This document shows, one piece after another, positions 30,931 through 39,948 of a stretch of 64,000 bases of DNA (position 1 is the stretch's first letter; each line of letters starts with the position of its first letter). A model generated the notes under the pieces. The model was not told the DNA's origin. It searched no databases and saw nothing but the letters and a program-made list of their open reading frames with translations. Origin of the DNA: Chloroflexota bacterium (lineage in GTDB: Bacteria > Chloroflexota > Anaerolineae > Anaerolineales > Villigracilaceae); NCBI GenBank assembly GCA_016866215.1, contig VGNE01000012.1, forward strand, positions 1 to 64,000. The letters run 5' to 3'. The position numbers and the translations under genes were made by a program.

Positions 30931-32244
30931 TCAAACTCTTTCTCTCTTGCGCGAGAGTTCGTAATCCAATTCTTCATCGGTGACTTCCTGATTGGCTCTT
31001 ATGCGGCGACTCATCACGGTGACAATTCTTCTGACGTCTTCATCCGAAAGCAGGCGATTGGAGCGTTTGGCAACTTCCAGAATTTTTGTTATATAGGTGG
31101 GATTTTCCTCGATCTTATTTTTGCGCAGGAAGAAGCGCACGTTATGTTCGCCCGATAAGGGTCCGATTTCAATTTCATGGACGCGCCCGACCATGCTGGA
31201 AGGCACGCCGCAGTACACATGTTCCGCAAGCCAGTTGTCATTCTTGCTAAGGGCTTTTGCAATTGCCGCGGCGTGAACGCCAGTGGCTGTGCGGAACGAA
31301 TCCGCGCCGACAATGGGATAGTTGAAGGGAATGACCGCGCCGCATTTTTCGGAGATCACTTCGCAATATTCGGGGAGTTTGGTCAAGTCGCGGTTTGCCC
31401 AGCCAAGCAGGTTGAGGTTGACAAGTAGGAGTTCCATCGGCGTGTTGCCGCTGCGTTCGCCGATGCCCAAACCGCAGGCATGGACGCGATCCGCTCCCGC
31501 CTCGATTGCCGCGAGCGAATTGATGACGTCGAGTCCGCGGTCGCGGTGACCGTGCCAATCGATCCCGACATTTGGATCAATTTCATCCACCACCTTTCGC
31601 AGGAAAGTGATCAATGCGTGGACGCCGTGCGGCGTGATATGCCCGACTGTATCCGCCGCGCAAATGCGATGCGCGCCTGCGCGGATGGCTGTCGTGTACA
31701 CCTGGCGCAGAGTCTCGGGCTGTGCGCGGATCGTATCTTCGGTGACGAACATGACCGGGAGTCCGTTCTTCACCGCGAAACTCACTGATTCCTCGGTTTG
31801 TTTCAACAGGAAGTTAATGTCCCAGCCTTCGGCATATTGACGGATCGGGCTTGTGCCGACGAAGATGGCGGCTTCGATGGGCACACCGACTTCCTGTGAC
31901 ACATCCACAATGGGGGCGATATCTGAAACTACAGAACGCGCCGCGCTTTGGGGTTGGATGGGCATTTTCTGGTTGACGATTTCCTTCGCCAGAACCGTGA
32001 CGTGGTATTTGAATTTTTCCCCCGCGCCGCACAAGCCCAAATCTGCCGCGTCAACTCCCAGATCGTTCATCAGATAGAGCAGGTACACCTTGTCCTGAAT
32101 CTCGGGCTGGATCACGGAAGGGGATTGCAGCCCGTCGCGCAGGGTCTCGTCCGTGACCATGATGCGCTGTTTTGGCTTTTCGGGCGCGTCCACCAGGTTC
32201 CAATCGTAGATCAATTCGTGTGTATCGTTAGGATTTGCAGACAT
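30931..32244 (-). CDS. DRE-TIM metallolyase (LeuA/homocitrate-synthase-like)
   Basis: 437 residues. The DRE-TIM core covers about 28-310: VTDETLRDGLQSP carries the metal Asp and catalytic Arg, and DWHGHRDRGLDVINSLAA carries the two metal His ligands, followed by ACGLGIGERSGNTPMELLL. It has the communication subdomains but no full LeuA regulatory domain, so it should not be leucine-feedback controlled. Family members add acetyl-CoA to a 2-oxoacid (isopropylmalate, citramalate, homocitrate or benzylmalate synthases). With LeuB, LeuC and LeuD domains in the same locus it completes a 2-oxoacid chain-extension set. The natural 2-oxoacid is not known. Confidence 0.8.
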   Translation of the reverse strand: MSANPNDTHELIYDWNLVDAPEKPKQRIMVTDETLRDGLQSPSVIQPEIQDKVYLLYLMNDLGVDAADLGLCGAGEKFKYHVTVLAKEIVNQKMPIQPQSAARSVVSDIAPIVDVSQEVGVPIEAAIFVGTSPIRQYAEGWDINFLLKQTEESVSFAVKNGLPVMFVTEDTIRAQPETLRQVYTTAIRAGAHRICAADTVGHITPHGVHALITFLRKVVDEIDPNVGIDWHGHRDRGLDVINSLAAIEAGADRVHACGLGIGERSGNTPMELLLVNLNLLGWANRDLTKLPEYCEVISEKCGAVIPFNYPIVGADSFRTATGVHAAAIAKALSKNDNWLAEHVYCGVPSSMVGRVHEIEIGPLSGEHNVRFFLRKNKIEENPTYITKILEVAKRSNRLLSDEDVRRIVTVMSRRIRANQEVTDEELDYELSRKRERV

Positions 32245-32349
32245 GGTTTACTCCTTTGGTTACTTATGTCATCTTACACAGCAGGGGCGACTCGCCCAGC
32301 GAGAGCAAAGCGCCTTGCTAAATCTTGAAGGGTCGCCCCTACGATTGAT

Positions 32350-32940
32350 TCAATTCATCATTTCCCTGCCAGCTTGGAAAGCCTTTAAGTTTCCTTCCAA
32401 ATAGCGCGCAGGGATGCGAAGTTTCAAAGTCTTGTCCCAGGTTTCCTGTTGAATGGGCAGCAGGGTGGACAACGCGCCGAGCAGCACAACGTTTGCCATG
32501 CGCCCGTCACCGAGGTCGCGCGCGATCTTGGATGCGGGCAGAACGATCACGCGCAATCCTTTTGATTTCAAAAAGTCAATGGCTTCATGCGGATATATTT
32601 TTTCGGCGTTGGCAACCGAGCCTGGGATCAACTCATAATCGTTGACCAATATCGTCCCCTCTTTGGCGTTCACATAATGTGCGAAGCGCAACGCTTCCAG
32701 TTTTTCCAATCCGATCACGGCAAGCGCTTCACCGGGTGTGACAATGGGCGAATGTACTTTCGCAACGCGGCCGAAGCGTACGTGTGTCTCCACGCTTCCG
32801 CCGCGCTGCGAAACGCCATGCACTTCGGTTTGTTTGACGTCGAACCCCGCGCTGACCGCGGCAAGCGAAGTCAACTCGGCGATCAATAACGATCCCTGTC
32901 CGCCGACCCCCGCGAACATCAAACTAATCGTGTTGCTCAT
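32350..32940 (-). CDS. iorB: Indolepyruvate:ferredoxin oxidoreductase beta subunit
   Basis: 196 residues from ATG 32940. The gamma-type domain of pyruvate-ferredoxin-oxidoreductase enzymes: ISLMFAGVGGQGSLLIAEL at the start, KQTEVHGVSQRGGSVETHVRFG, then IGLEKLEALRF. It pairs with IorA, whose stop overlaps the start of this gene by four bases. The pair oxidises arylpyruvates to aryl-acetyl-CoA with reduced ferredoxin as the second product, which could feed electrons to benzoyl-CoA reductase. Confidence 0.9.
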   Translation of the reverse strand: MSNTISLMFAGVGGQGSLLIAELTSLAAVSAGFDVKQTEVHGVSQRGGSVETHVRFGRVAKVHSPIVTPGEALAVIGLEKLEALRFAHYVNAKEGTILVNDYELIPGSVANAEKIYPHEAIDFLKSKGLRVIVLPASKIARDLGDGRMANVVLLGALSTLLPIQQETWDKTLKLRIPARYLEGNLKAFQAGREMMN

Positions 32941-34682
32941 ACCATCACCTCCGCAAGTTTGATCGCGTCCGTTGGGCAGACTTGCGCGCAGACGGTGCAG
33001 GATGTACATTCATTTGCGGCGATGACGGGGAAATTTTGTCCCGTGCGCGTGATGGCGGGACACCAAACTTTGAAGCATGCGTCGCATTGCGTACACAGTT
33101 CTTCTTCCACTACAAAGGGGATGACGTTCCGCCTCTTCATCTCTGGAAGTTGCTGGCACGCTCCCCGGGCAATTACTACCGACGGTCCCTGGTATGCGAT
33201 GGCGCGTCGAAGTGTGTTGACGATTCCCTTGCGCTGCCAGGTATCCACCACTTCGACGGAACCCACACCTGTTGCGCGGCAAAAAGCCTCAAGGTCCAGT
33301 TTGGGCGCGTCCTCTCCCATAACATTCTTTCCTGAGGCGGGATTTTGCTGGCTTCCCGTCATGCCTGTGGCGGAGTTATCCAAAATCACAAGCGTGAGAT
33401 GGCTCTTGTTGTAGACCGCGTCAATGAGCGGCGGAATGCCTGCGTGAATGAAGGTCGAATCGCCGATAACCGCGACGGTATCTTCGTGTCCGGCTTGTTC
33501 CAATCCAACCGCCACACCGATGCTCGCGCCCATGCAAAATGTAGTGTGTTCTGCTTCATAGGGAGGCAGAGCGCCCAGGGTGTAGCAACCAATGTCGCCC
33601 GATACAGTAACCTTCAACTGGCGCAAAGCCGCGAAGACCGTGCGATGTCCGCAGCCGACGCACATCATCGGCGGACGCGGGATCAGGTTAACGCCTTCTG
33701 TATATGGCTTGGGTGGGTTGCCAAGCGCGAGTGCTTGCTGCAAACGTCCCGGCGAGTATTCGCCGATCACGCCAAAGATTTCCTTGCCTTTGAGGTTTGT
33801 GATTCCCAAATTGCGCATGTATTCTTCGATGAACGGCTCGCCCTCTTCGATGACATACACGGTCTCATATTGGGAGCAAAACTCACGCAGCAAGTTTACG
33901 GGCAGGGGAAAGGTCATTCCCAATCGCAAGACTCCCGCTTCGGGCATGACTTCCTTAACATATTGATACGCGATTCCTGAAGTCACCACGCCGATTGATT
34001 TATTATCATTGTGTTCGATGCGATTGAATGAACATGTTTCGGCGTATTCCGTGAGCGCATTCAGCGTTTTCTCAACTTCGGGTCGGCGCGCCAGGCGATA
34101 GATTGGGACAGAGAAGCGTTTCGCGTCGCGCACGAATTCCTTCTGTTCAACTTCCTTGCGTTCGCCGACTTCGACCAATCCTTTATGATGCGCGAGGCGC
34201 GTGGTGGTGCGTAACATAACGGGCGATTTGAATTGTTCGGATAATTCCAAGCCTGCGATGATGAAGTCGTGACATTCCTGCGCGTCGCTCGGCTCCAACA
34301 CAGGGACTTTTGCTACGCGCGCAAGATAACGATTATCCTGTTCGTTTTGCGAGGAGTGCATGCCAGGGTCGTCGGCAGAGATAACCACGAAGCCGCCGTT
34401 CGTGCCTGAATACGGAAAGACCATGAACGCGTCTGCGGCGACATTCAAGCCGACGTGTTTCATCGTGACCAGAACACGTAAGCCTCCAATCGCCGCGCCC
34501 ATACCCTCCTCAAACGCAACCTTTTCATTCGCGGACCAGCGTGGATTGGTTTCGGGGAAGCGCGTTGCGAGAGTCTCGATGATCTCGGTACTTGGCGTGC
34601 CGGGATACCCGGAGACAAATTTCACTCCGGCTTCCCACGCTCCGCGGGCGATGGCTTCATTGCCTAACAAAAATTCACGCAT
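32937..34682 (-). CDS. iorA: Indolepyruvate:ferredoxin oxidoreductase alpha subunit
   Basis: 581 residues. N-terminal alpha domain (GAWEAGVKFVSGYPGTPSTE), transketolase-like middle, TPP-binding part with CVGCGHRTVFAALRQL and GDSTFIHAGIPPLIDAVYN, and a C-terminal ferredoxin domain with CTQCDACFKVWCP and CTSCTVCAQVCPTDAI. All parts of IorA are present and the size is normal. It is an oxygen-sensitive enzyme for phenylpyruvate, indolepyruvate or hydroxyphenylpyruvate. In this locus it links aromatic amino acid breakdown to ferredoxin reduction. Confidence 0.9.
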   Translation of the reverse strand: MREFLLGNEAIARGAWEAGVKFVSGYPGTPSTEIIETLATRFPETNPRWSANEKVAFEEGMGAAIGGLRVLVTMKHVGLNVAADAFMVFPYSGTNGGFVVISADDPGMHSSQNEQDNRYLARVAKVPVLEPSDAQECHDFIIAGLELSEQFKSPVMLRTTTRLAHHKGLVEVGERKEVEQKEFVRDAKRFSVPIYRLARRPEVEKTLNALTEYAETCSFNRIEHNDNKSIGVVTSGIAYQYVKEVMPEAGVLRLGMTFPLPVNLLREFCSQYETVYVIEEGEPFIEEYMRNLGITNLKGKEIFGVIGEYSPGRLQQALALGNPPKPYTEGVNLIPRPPMMCVGCGHRTVFAALRQLKVTVSGDIGCYTLGALPPYEAEHTTFCMGASIGVAVGLEQAGHEDTVAVIGDSTFIHAGIPPLIDAVYNKSHLTLVILDNSATGMTGSQQNPASGKNVMGEDAPKLDLEAFCRATGVGSVEVVDTWQRKGIVNTLRRAIAYQGPSVVIARGACQQLPEMKRRNVIPFVVEEELCTQCDACFKVWCPAITRTGQNFPVIAANECTSCTVCAQVCPTDAIKLAEVMV

Positions 34683-34699
34683 GACACCTCCGTGTTCAT

Positions 34700-34849
34700 G
34701 TCATTGCGAGGGCGCTGGTCGAGTGGCGTTCGTTGCGTATCGAGACCATTGCCCGAAGCAATCTCCTCGCATAACGGGGGATTGCTTCGTCGGGTCTCGA
34801 TACGAGCGGGAAGAACACTCGCTCTACTCGACCCTCCTCGCAATGACGG
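34700..34849. repeat. Dispersed GTCATTGCGAG repeat with inner TCGAGTGG/TACTCGACC pair
   Basis: The outer ends are GTCATTGCGAGGG and CCTCGCAATGAC. Inside is a second inverted pair, GGTCGAGTGGCGTTCG and GCTCTACTCGACC, with two copies of GAAGCAATCTCC/GGGGGATTGCTTCG. It separates iorA from the amidohydrolase gene. Confidence 0.7.
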
Positions 34850-34856
34850 TACATTT

Positions 34857-35708
34857 TTACAATTTTAAAATTCTTGCCGCATTATCATAAAGAATGGCTT
34901 CCTTCGCAGCTTCCGAAATTGGCAAAGCCCTGATTGCATTCGGGTTGCGTTGCAGATCGGGGTTGCCGGGCCAGTCGGAACCATAAATGACCTTATCTGC
35001 TAGTTCCTCGAGCCGTGGAAAATATTCCAATAAATTTTTCGCGGGCAAACCGGAGACTTCCATGTAAACGTTTGCGTGCCGCCGCGCCATCCAAAAGGCC
35101 TGCTGATACCAGAACGGTCGTCCCGAGTGCGCCATTAAAATATTCAATTCGGGAAAATCTATCGCTACATCGTCCAACAGTAATGGATCGCCATACTTGA
35201 TGCGCGCGCCTCTGAAGACCGATGAACCTGTGTGCACCATCATGGGCAATCCAAGTTCCTGCGCCTTCGCGTAAAGCGGATACATGCGCGGGTCGTTGGC
35301 GTAATGATGCTGGTAGGTCGGATATACTTTGATGCCTCGGAAATCGTAAGTCTTCACTAACCTTTCGAGTTCGGCGGCAAGATCATTGACAATGAATGGA
35401 TTGATGCTGGCGAAAGGCAGCACGCGTCCACGCGGACCTGAAGCTGGGTCGGCGATCCTGTTGGTTTCCGCGCAAAACTTGCCGACGTATTCGTTGTCCG
35501 CGACGCCCGTTGTGATCGGCGATACTTCCGCAAGCCCAACCGCCCAGTCAATATCGTTCGCCTGTAAATATTGACGAATGCCTTGAGGGGTGAGTATTTG
35601 TTCGACAAATTCATCCAGGTCTCCTGAAAAGTTGGAACGCATCCAATCCATTACCCAGGGATGTTCGTGTTCCGGACGGCTGAGATGAATGTGAAAGTCT
35701 ATGATCAT
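34857..35708 (-). CDS. Amidohydrolase-2-family metal-dependent hydrolase/decarboxylase
   Basis: 283 residues, TIM barrel. Metal site HxH in MIIDFHIHLSRPEHEH, then KVYPTYQHHYANDP, PMMVHTGSSVFRG, ILMAHSGRPFWYQQ and the final Asp in VIYGSDWPGNP. This family includes aromatic acid decarboxylases (resorcylate, 5-carboxyvanillate) and ring-opening hydrolases. The position in the benzoyl-CoA locus favours an aromatic or dicarboxylic substrate, but none can be named. Confidence 0.8.
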   Translation of the reverse strand: MIIDFHIHLSRPEHEHPWVMDWMRSNFSGDLDEFVEQILTPQGIRQYLQANDIDWAVGLAEVSPITTGVADNEYVGKFCAETNRIADPASGPRGRVLPFASINPFIVNDLAAELERLVKTYDFRGIKVYPTYQHHYANDPRMYPLYAKAQELGLPMMVHTGSSVFRGARIKYGDPLLLDDVAIDFPELNILMAHSGRPFWYQQAFWMARRHANVYMEVSGLPAKNLLEYFPRLEELADKVIYGSDWPGNPDLQRNPNAIRALPISEAAKEAILYDNAARILKL

Positions 35709-35723
35709 TGTTGCTCTCGGAGC

Positions 35724-35789
35724 AGACTTCGGAAGTCTTTTTGGGGGTCTTCATAATCGGAGTTCTATGCGGGAGACTTCCGAAGTCTT
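35724..35789. repeat. Pair of 15-bp AGACTTC..GAAGTCT palindromes
   Basis: AGACTTCGGAAGTCT (35724-35738) and AGACTTCCGAAGTCT (35774-35788) lie 35 bases apart. Each is a perfect palindrome apart from the centre. They resemble the AGACC..GGTCT pair at 15706-15739. They lie between the amidohydrolase and dehydrogenase genes. Confidence 0.65.
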
Positions 35790-35797
35790 ATTAATGT

Positions 35798-36820
35798 TTA
35801 CGGCACAATCACCGAGCGGATGCCTTCGCCGCTTCGCAGCGTATCGAACGCGGCGTTGATATCGTTCAACGGGAATTGCGCTGTGACAAGTTCCTTCACC
35901 TTGATCTTGCCCTGCCGCGCCAATTCCAGTACGCGTGGATAATCCACCGCGCGGCAGCCGAGCGAACCGAGGATTTCCATTTCGCGGTACATGACGCGCC
36001 CCGTATCGAGTGTCATCGGTTTATCGGTATAGCCGACCACCACGAAGCGTCCGCCTGTGCGAATGCAGGAAAAGGTTTGAGCCTGGGTTGCGGGGTTGCC
36101 GATGGCTTCAAAGCCGATGTCTGCCCCGCCGCCCGTCAGTTTGCGGACTTCTTTATCCACACGCTCGACGTTCTTTGCATTGATCGTGGCTTGCGCGCCG
36201 AGTTTCTTCGCCCATTCCAATTTGGCATCCACCACATCCACAGCGATGACTCTCGCCCCAATCGCCGCCGCGACCTGCACCAGATTCAATCCAATGCCTC
36301 CGCATCCGAAGACAATGACCGAATCGCCCGGTTTCACCTGTCCGCGATTGACAACCGCGTGATAAGGCGTGGTGACCGCGTCCGCGATGATGGAACTTTC
36401 GATCAATGGAAGTTCATCGGGCAATGCGATGATATCTTTGGCAGGCGCGAGCATATACTCCGCGTAACCGCCGTCCACGTTGTTGCCGAACATGACCATC
36501 TTCTCGCAGATGTTTTCACGTCCCGTGCGGCACATGGAACATTGTCCACATCCATAGACGGCAGGCAATAACACACGGTCGCCTTCATTCCATTGCGAGA
36601 CTCCCGCACCCAATCCTGCAACCGTGCCAGAGACTTCATGTCCCAGCACGAGAGGCGGCTTCTTGAACGTCGGCACGCCATGGTCAATGTAGTGCAGGTC
36701 GGTGTGACAGACTCCACAGCCCGCCACTTTAACCAGAACTTCTCCCACGCCTGGCTTTGGCGTCGGGATTTCTTCCACAGCCAACGGTCGGTTGGCGGCA
36801 TGAAAAACAGCAGCCTTCAT
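35798..36820 (-). CDS. had: 6-hydroxycyclohex-1-ene-1-carbonyl-CoA dehydrogenase-like zinc dehydrogenase
   Basis: 340 residues, medium-chain zinc alcohol dehydrogenase. Catalytic zinc: Cys in [14 protein letters not shown] and the His in LGHEVSGTV; structural zinc in [20 protein letters not shown] site [19 protein letters not shown]. In benzoyl-CoA pathways the Had enzyme of this family oxidises the hydroxy-cyclohexenyl-CoA made by Dch to the 6-oxo compound. Location with dch- and oah-like genes makes that role likely. The stop of the thioesterase gene overlaps its ATG (ATGA). Confidence 0.85.
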   Translation of the reverse strand: MKAAVFHAANRPLAVEEIPTPKPGVGEVLVKVAGCGVCHTDLHYIDHGVPTFKKPPLVLGHEVSGTVAGLGAGVSQWNEGDRVLLPAVYGCGQCSMCRTGRENICEKMVMFGNNVDGGYAEYMLAPAKDIIALPDELPLIESSIIADAVTTPYHAVVNRGQVKPGDSVIVFGCGGIGLNLVQVAAAIGARVIAVDVVDAKLEWAKKLGAQATINAKNVERVDKEVRKLTGGGADIGFEAIGNPATQAQTFSCIRTGGRFVVVGYTDKPMTLDTGRVMYREMEILGSLGCRAVDYPRVLELARQGKIKVKELVTAQFPLNDINAAFDTLRSGEGIRSVIVP

Positions 36821-37236
36821 TGTTGTTTATCCTCCAACGCCTGACGTAAATGATCGGGGACGCGCATTTTTTGAAATGTCTTGCGATCGGCCATTACGAT
36901 TGTGATTTCGCCATTTGCCGTCAGGCAATTAGTTGTTTCGTTGAAAATCTGAAAATCAAAACGCGCGCTGGAATTACCGATTTTTCCCACGCGGCAGTGA
37001 ATACGCAGCGAATCTTCAAAATGCGAGGGCGCAATGTAGGACGCGTGCGAGTCCACATAGAGCATATCCAAATTCTCAGCGAGCATTTGCTGGTAACTAA
37101 AACCAATAGCGCGCAGGTACTCGGTCACGGCGACATCAAAGTAATTGAGATACTGCGCGAAGTTCACGTGTCCCTGCGCATCGGTCTCATTGAAGCGCAC
37201 CCTGATGGATGTGGAAAATGGATAAAGGTCAGTCAT
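36817..37236 (-). CDS. Hotdog-fold acyl-CoA thioesterase (4HBT type)
   Basis: 139 residues, one hotdog domain. [20 protein letters not shown] contains the catalytic Asp and the start of the long helix; [20 protein letters not shown] and [21 protein letters not shown] complete it. Similar small thioesterases in aromatic loci release CoA from dead-end or end-product thioesters. Overlaps the Had gene by four bases, so it is co-translated. Confidence 0.85.
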   Translation of the reverse strand: MTDLYPFSTSIRVRFNETDAQGHVNFAQYLNYFDVAVTEYLRAIGFSYQQMLAENLDMLYVDSHASYIAPSHFEDSLRIHCRVGKIGNSSARFDFQIFNETTNCLTANGEITIVMADRKTFQKMRVPDHLRQALEDKQQ

Positions 37237-37243
37237 TGGCTTA

Positions 37244-37343
37244 TGCTTTTTTTGTACACGGATTTCGCGGAACTACACGGATTTTTTCTTTATAAAAAAA
37301 TTCCGTACTTTTCCGTGCAAACAGTGTAATCCGTGCACGAAAG
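37244..37343. repeat. Spacer with CACGGATT/AATCCGTG inverted repeats
   Basis: TACACGGATTTCGCGGAACTACACGGATTTTTT pairs with TTCCGTACTTTTCCGTGC and GTAATCCGTGCACG. The T run and stem could act as a weak terminator, though the genes on both sides are on one strand. Otherwise nothing coding. Confidence 0.45.
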
Positions 37344-37347
37344 TTCT

Positions 37348-38550
37348 TCATCCTGTACGGACTTCCAGCACGATTGCCGCGGCAGTATCGCCCGCCGCGC
37401 AGCCCGTGAATAATCCATAGCCGCCGCCGAGAATTACCAATTCCTCGATCAACTCAATGATGAGTCTCATGCCGGTCGGTCCCTGCGGATGCCCCCAGAT
37501 GAGCGACGAGCCGTAGTTGTTCATCTTATCCAATGCAATGTCCAACTCGCGGCTGAGGAAAATATCGTTCACGGCAAAGGGATTATGCGTCTTGATGGCT
37601 TTGATGTCTTTCAAGTCCACACCTGCCTGTCCCAATGCGCCGCGCACAGCGGGGATATTTGCCTTGGGCATGAAGCCTTTTGCGGCGCGTCCTTCATTAA
37701 AAGACAACAGTTGAATTTCGATTTTCGAATCGCGGCTGAGTTCACGCGCCTTTTCGCGTGTGGTGACAACCATGCCTGCGTTTCCATCCGCTGGGAAAGT
37801 CTGTCCGCCGAAGGTGACCGTTCCATCGGGCATGACGGGCTTGAGTTTTCCCAATCCTTCCGCAGTGGATGGGAAAATGCCTTCATCGTCTGCAACTGTC
37901 GCGATGACTTTTTTTCCAGATGGATTAACTTCCACGGGTGTCATATAGCATTTGTGGAAAGCCGCGTCGTTTTCGAGCGCCTTTTGATATTGAGCGTAAC
38001 GCATGAGTACGACTTCATGCTGTTCGGCAGTCGCGATGACCGCTTCCTTTGCGACATTCTCGGCTGTCTGCAACATGCTGTTGCCTGCGAACGGATCGCG
38101 ATTGAAGTTGTCCCACACCCAATCCTCCGCGTCGCCGCGCCCGCCGGGGTTGAGCGGATTCGGGTAAAGCAGGTGAGGTCCATTTGATGTGCGATCCGCG
38201 GTAATGCACAGGATCGAGTCGCTGCTGTCCGTTTCCACTGCTTGCGCCGCGCTGCCGATCACCCGCGCAGAGGTCGCACAAGCCTGCGAAAAAACGGGAC
38301 CCGTGACTCCCTCCGCGCCGATCAATCCCGCGAACCACGGCGCGCCGTAAAACGATTGCGTTGCGGGGATGGTCATGCCGAGATAGACGTTGCTGAATGT
38401 CTTGGGCGAGATGTTCCGCGCTTCCAATGCTTTGCGCGTCACATCCGCTGCGAATTTCAGCGCGTGCAAATTTGCAAAACTTCCCTGCCAGCGCGCGAAG
38501 GGCGAGCACCAATATCCACCGTAGGGGATGAATGATTTTTGGTATGCCAT
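37348..38550 (-). CDS. Thiolase-family acyl-CoA acyltransferase
   Basis: 400 residues from ATG 38550 (the track start is 28 codons longer and reads through the SDR end). Catalytic Cys in GPVFSQACATSARV (about 91). The usual NEAFA/His block is replaced by IKTHNPFAVNDIF, and the C-terminal Cys is in FTGCAAGDTAAAIVLE. The enzyme would cleave the 3-oxopimeloyl-CoA-type intermediate of benzoyl-CoA breakdown to glutaryl-CoA and acetyl-CoA. The SDR gene stops two bases before it. Confidence 0.85.
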   Translation of the reverse strand: MAYQKSFIPYGGYWCSPFARWQGSFANLHALKFAADVTRKALEARNISPKTFSNVYLGMTIPATQSFYGAPWFAGLIGAEGVTGPVFSQACATSARVIGSAAQAVETDSSDSILCITADRTSNGPHLLYPNPLNPGGRGDAEDWVWDNFNRDPFAGNSMLQTAENVAKEAVIATAEQHEVVLMRYAQYQKALENDAAFHKCYMTPVEVNPSGKKVIATVADDEGIFPSTAEGLGKLKPVMPDGTVTFGGQTFPADGNAGMVVTTREKARELSRDSKIEIQLLSFNEGRAAKGFMPKANIPAVRGALGQAGVDLKDIKAIKTHNPFAVNDIFLSRELDIALDKMNNYGSSLIWGHPQGPTGMRLIIELIEELVILGGGYGLFTGCAAGDTAAAIVLEVRTG

Positions 38551-38551
38551 G

Positions 38552-39343
38552 TTACGCTCCCACGGTTTGTCCGCCGTCCACGAAGATGACCTGCCCCGTG
38601 ATAAACGAAGCCTGGTCGCTGGCAAGGAAGGCATGAACCGCCGCGATCTCGGAAGGTTCAGCCATGCGTTTCAGCGGAATTTTCTCGAGCAAGCCCGCCA
38701 TGATGTTTTCAGGGATCGCCGCCGTCATGCGCGTCTTCGTGCCGCCGGGCGCGATGCAGTTGACCGCGATGTTGAAGCGCGCCCATTCAAGTGCGAGCGT
38801 TTGTGTCAAGCCGATCACACCCGCTTTCGACGCGGCGTAATTCGCCTGTCCGATATGTCCTATTGCCGCAACCGAGGCGGTGTTGACGATGCGCCCGTAT
38901 TTTTGTTTGATCATTTCGACGGAGGCAATCTGCGAACACAGCCACGTGCCTTTCAGGTTGACGTTTATCACCACGTCCCACTGCTCATCGGACATGAATT
39001 TGACTTCGCCGTCCTTGATGCGCGTGGTCAGCGCGTCGCGGGTGATGCCTGCGTTGTTGATGAGAATATCGAGACGACCATATTCTTTGACGACAGAATC
39101 CACGACGCGCTGGACATCTTCGCGTTTGGTGACATTGGCAGTCACGGTCAATATCTGACCCTTCGACTCGCTCAGGGCGGCGCCTCCAGCCTGCTCTGCC
39201 TCTTTGCGCGTTTCCTCCAACCCAGCCTCATCCAGATCAACTGTCGCGACCTTCGCGCCTTCTTCTAGAAAGCGCAGCACCGTCGCGCGTCCGATTCCAT
39301 TTCCTCCGCCCGTGATCAATGCGACTTTATCTTTGAGTAACAT
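38552..39343 (-). CDS. Short-chain dehydrogenase (3-hydroxyacyl-CoA type)
   Basis: 263 residues, classical SDR. NAD site ALITGGGNGIGRATVLRFLE, NNAGITRDA, catalytic Ser in TASVAAIGHIGQANYAASKAG with Tyr and Lys in YAASK. The end is ITGQVIFVDGGQTVGA. The residues AALSESKGQ at about 55-63 come from a short dispersed repeat (CCCTTCGACTCGCTCAGGG on the plus strand) inserted in frame between helix and strand. It would oxidise the 3-hydroxypimeloyl-CoA-type product of ring opening, directly upstream of the thiolase. Confidence 0.85.
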   Translation of the reverse strand: MLLKDKVALITGGGNGIGRATVLRFLEEGAKVATVDLDEAGLEETRKEAEQAGGAALSESKGQILTVTANVTKREDVQRVVDSVVKEYGRLDILINNAGITRDALTTRIKDGEVKFMSDEQWDVVINVNLKGTWLCSQIASVEMIKQKYGRIVNTASVAAIGHIGQANYAASKAGVIGLTQTLALEWARFNIAVNCIAPGGTKTRMTAAIPENIMAGLLEKIPLKRMAEPSEIAAVHAFLASDQASFITGQVIFVDGGQTVGA

Positions 39344-39365
39344 ACTGCCCTCCAGTTATTTTTAT

Positions 39366-39459
39366 GTCATTGCGAGGAGTGGCGCCGAGGCGCCACGACG
39401 AAGCAATCTCACGTAATTATCAAGCAGGGAGGGATTGCTTCGCTCCGCTCGCAATGACG
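39366..39459. repeat. Dispersed GTCATTGCGAG repeat
   Basis: GTCATTGCGAGGAGTGGCGCC and CCGCTCGCAATGAC are the ends; GAAGCAATCTCACG and GGGATTGCTTCG form an inner pair. It lies between the MaoC-like and SDR genes. Confidence 0.7.
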
Positions 39460-39465
39460 GATTGT

Positions 39466-39915
39466 TTACGACTTTGTTTTCATCAGGAGAGTCCACTCTC
39501 CTTCAACAACAACCTCATCTCGCTGGTTGCGAATGCGCACGGCAAACTTGACCACGCCTCGATCTGGTTTTGACGTGGGTTTCTTCTCCGTCACTTCCAT
39601 CTCAAGGTGGATCGTGTCGCCGAATTTCACCGCGCCTTTATAGCGCGTGACCTGCTCCATCAGTGCAATGGTTGTGCCTTCGAAGATGCCCATCCAATTT
39701 GCCATGCCAGTTGCCATGGCAAGGATCAATACGCCGTGCGCGATGCGCTCGCCAATGGGAGTTGACTTTCCAAATTCCGCATCGGTGTGCAGGGGATTGA
39801 AATCGCCGGAGAGACCTGCAAAGTTCACCACATCCGCTTCGGTGACGGTGCGCGCCTGCGAAGGGAACACCGCTCCCATTTCAAATTCGTCATAAGTAAG
39901 TCCGCGTGATGCCAT
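39466..39915 (-). CDS. MaoC-like (R)-specific enoyl-CoA hydratase
   Basis: 149 residues from ATG 39915 (AAGGAG upstream). Hotdog fold with the hydratase motif: Asp in SGDFNPLHTDAEFGK and His nearby, followed by IAHGVLILAMATG. The enzyme adds water to an enoyl-CoA, possibly in the beta-oxidation of the ring-opening product. It lies 33 bases after the dch-like gene. Confidence 0.8.
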   Translation of the reverse strand: MASRGLTYDEFEMGAVFPSQARTVTEADVVNFAGLSGDFNPLHTDAEFGKSTPIGERIAHGVLILAMATGMANWMGIFEGTTIALMEQVTRYKGAVKFGDTIHLEMEVTEKKPTSKPDRGVVKFAVRIRNQRDEVVVEGEWTLLMKTKS

Positions 39916-39948
39916 AACTTTTCTTTTCTCCTTGATCCAACTACTCAA

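Noticed and set aside
33026-33424. Plus-strand ORFs inside iorA, bcr and rsbU genes
   Set aside because: They are antisense shadows with Arg/His-rich composition and no motifs. The minus- or plus-strand partner genes are certain.
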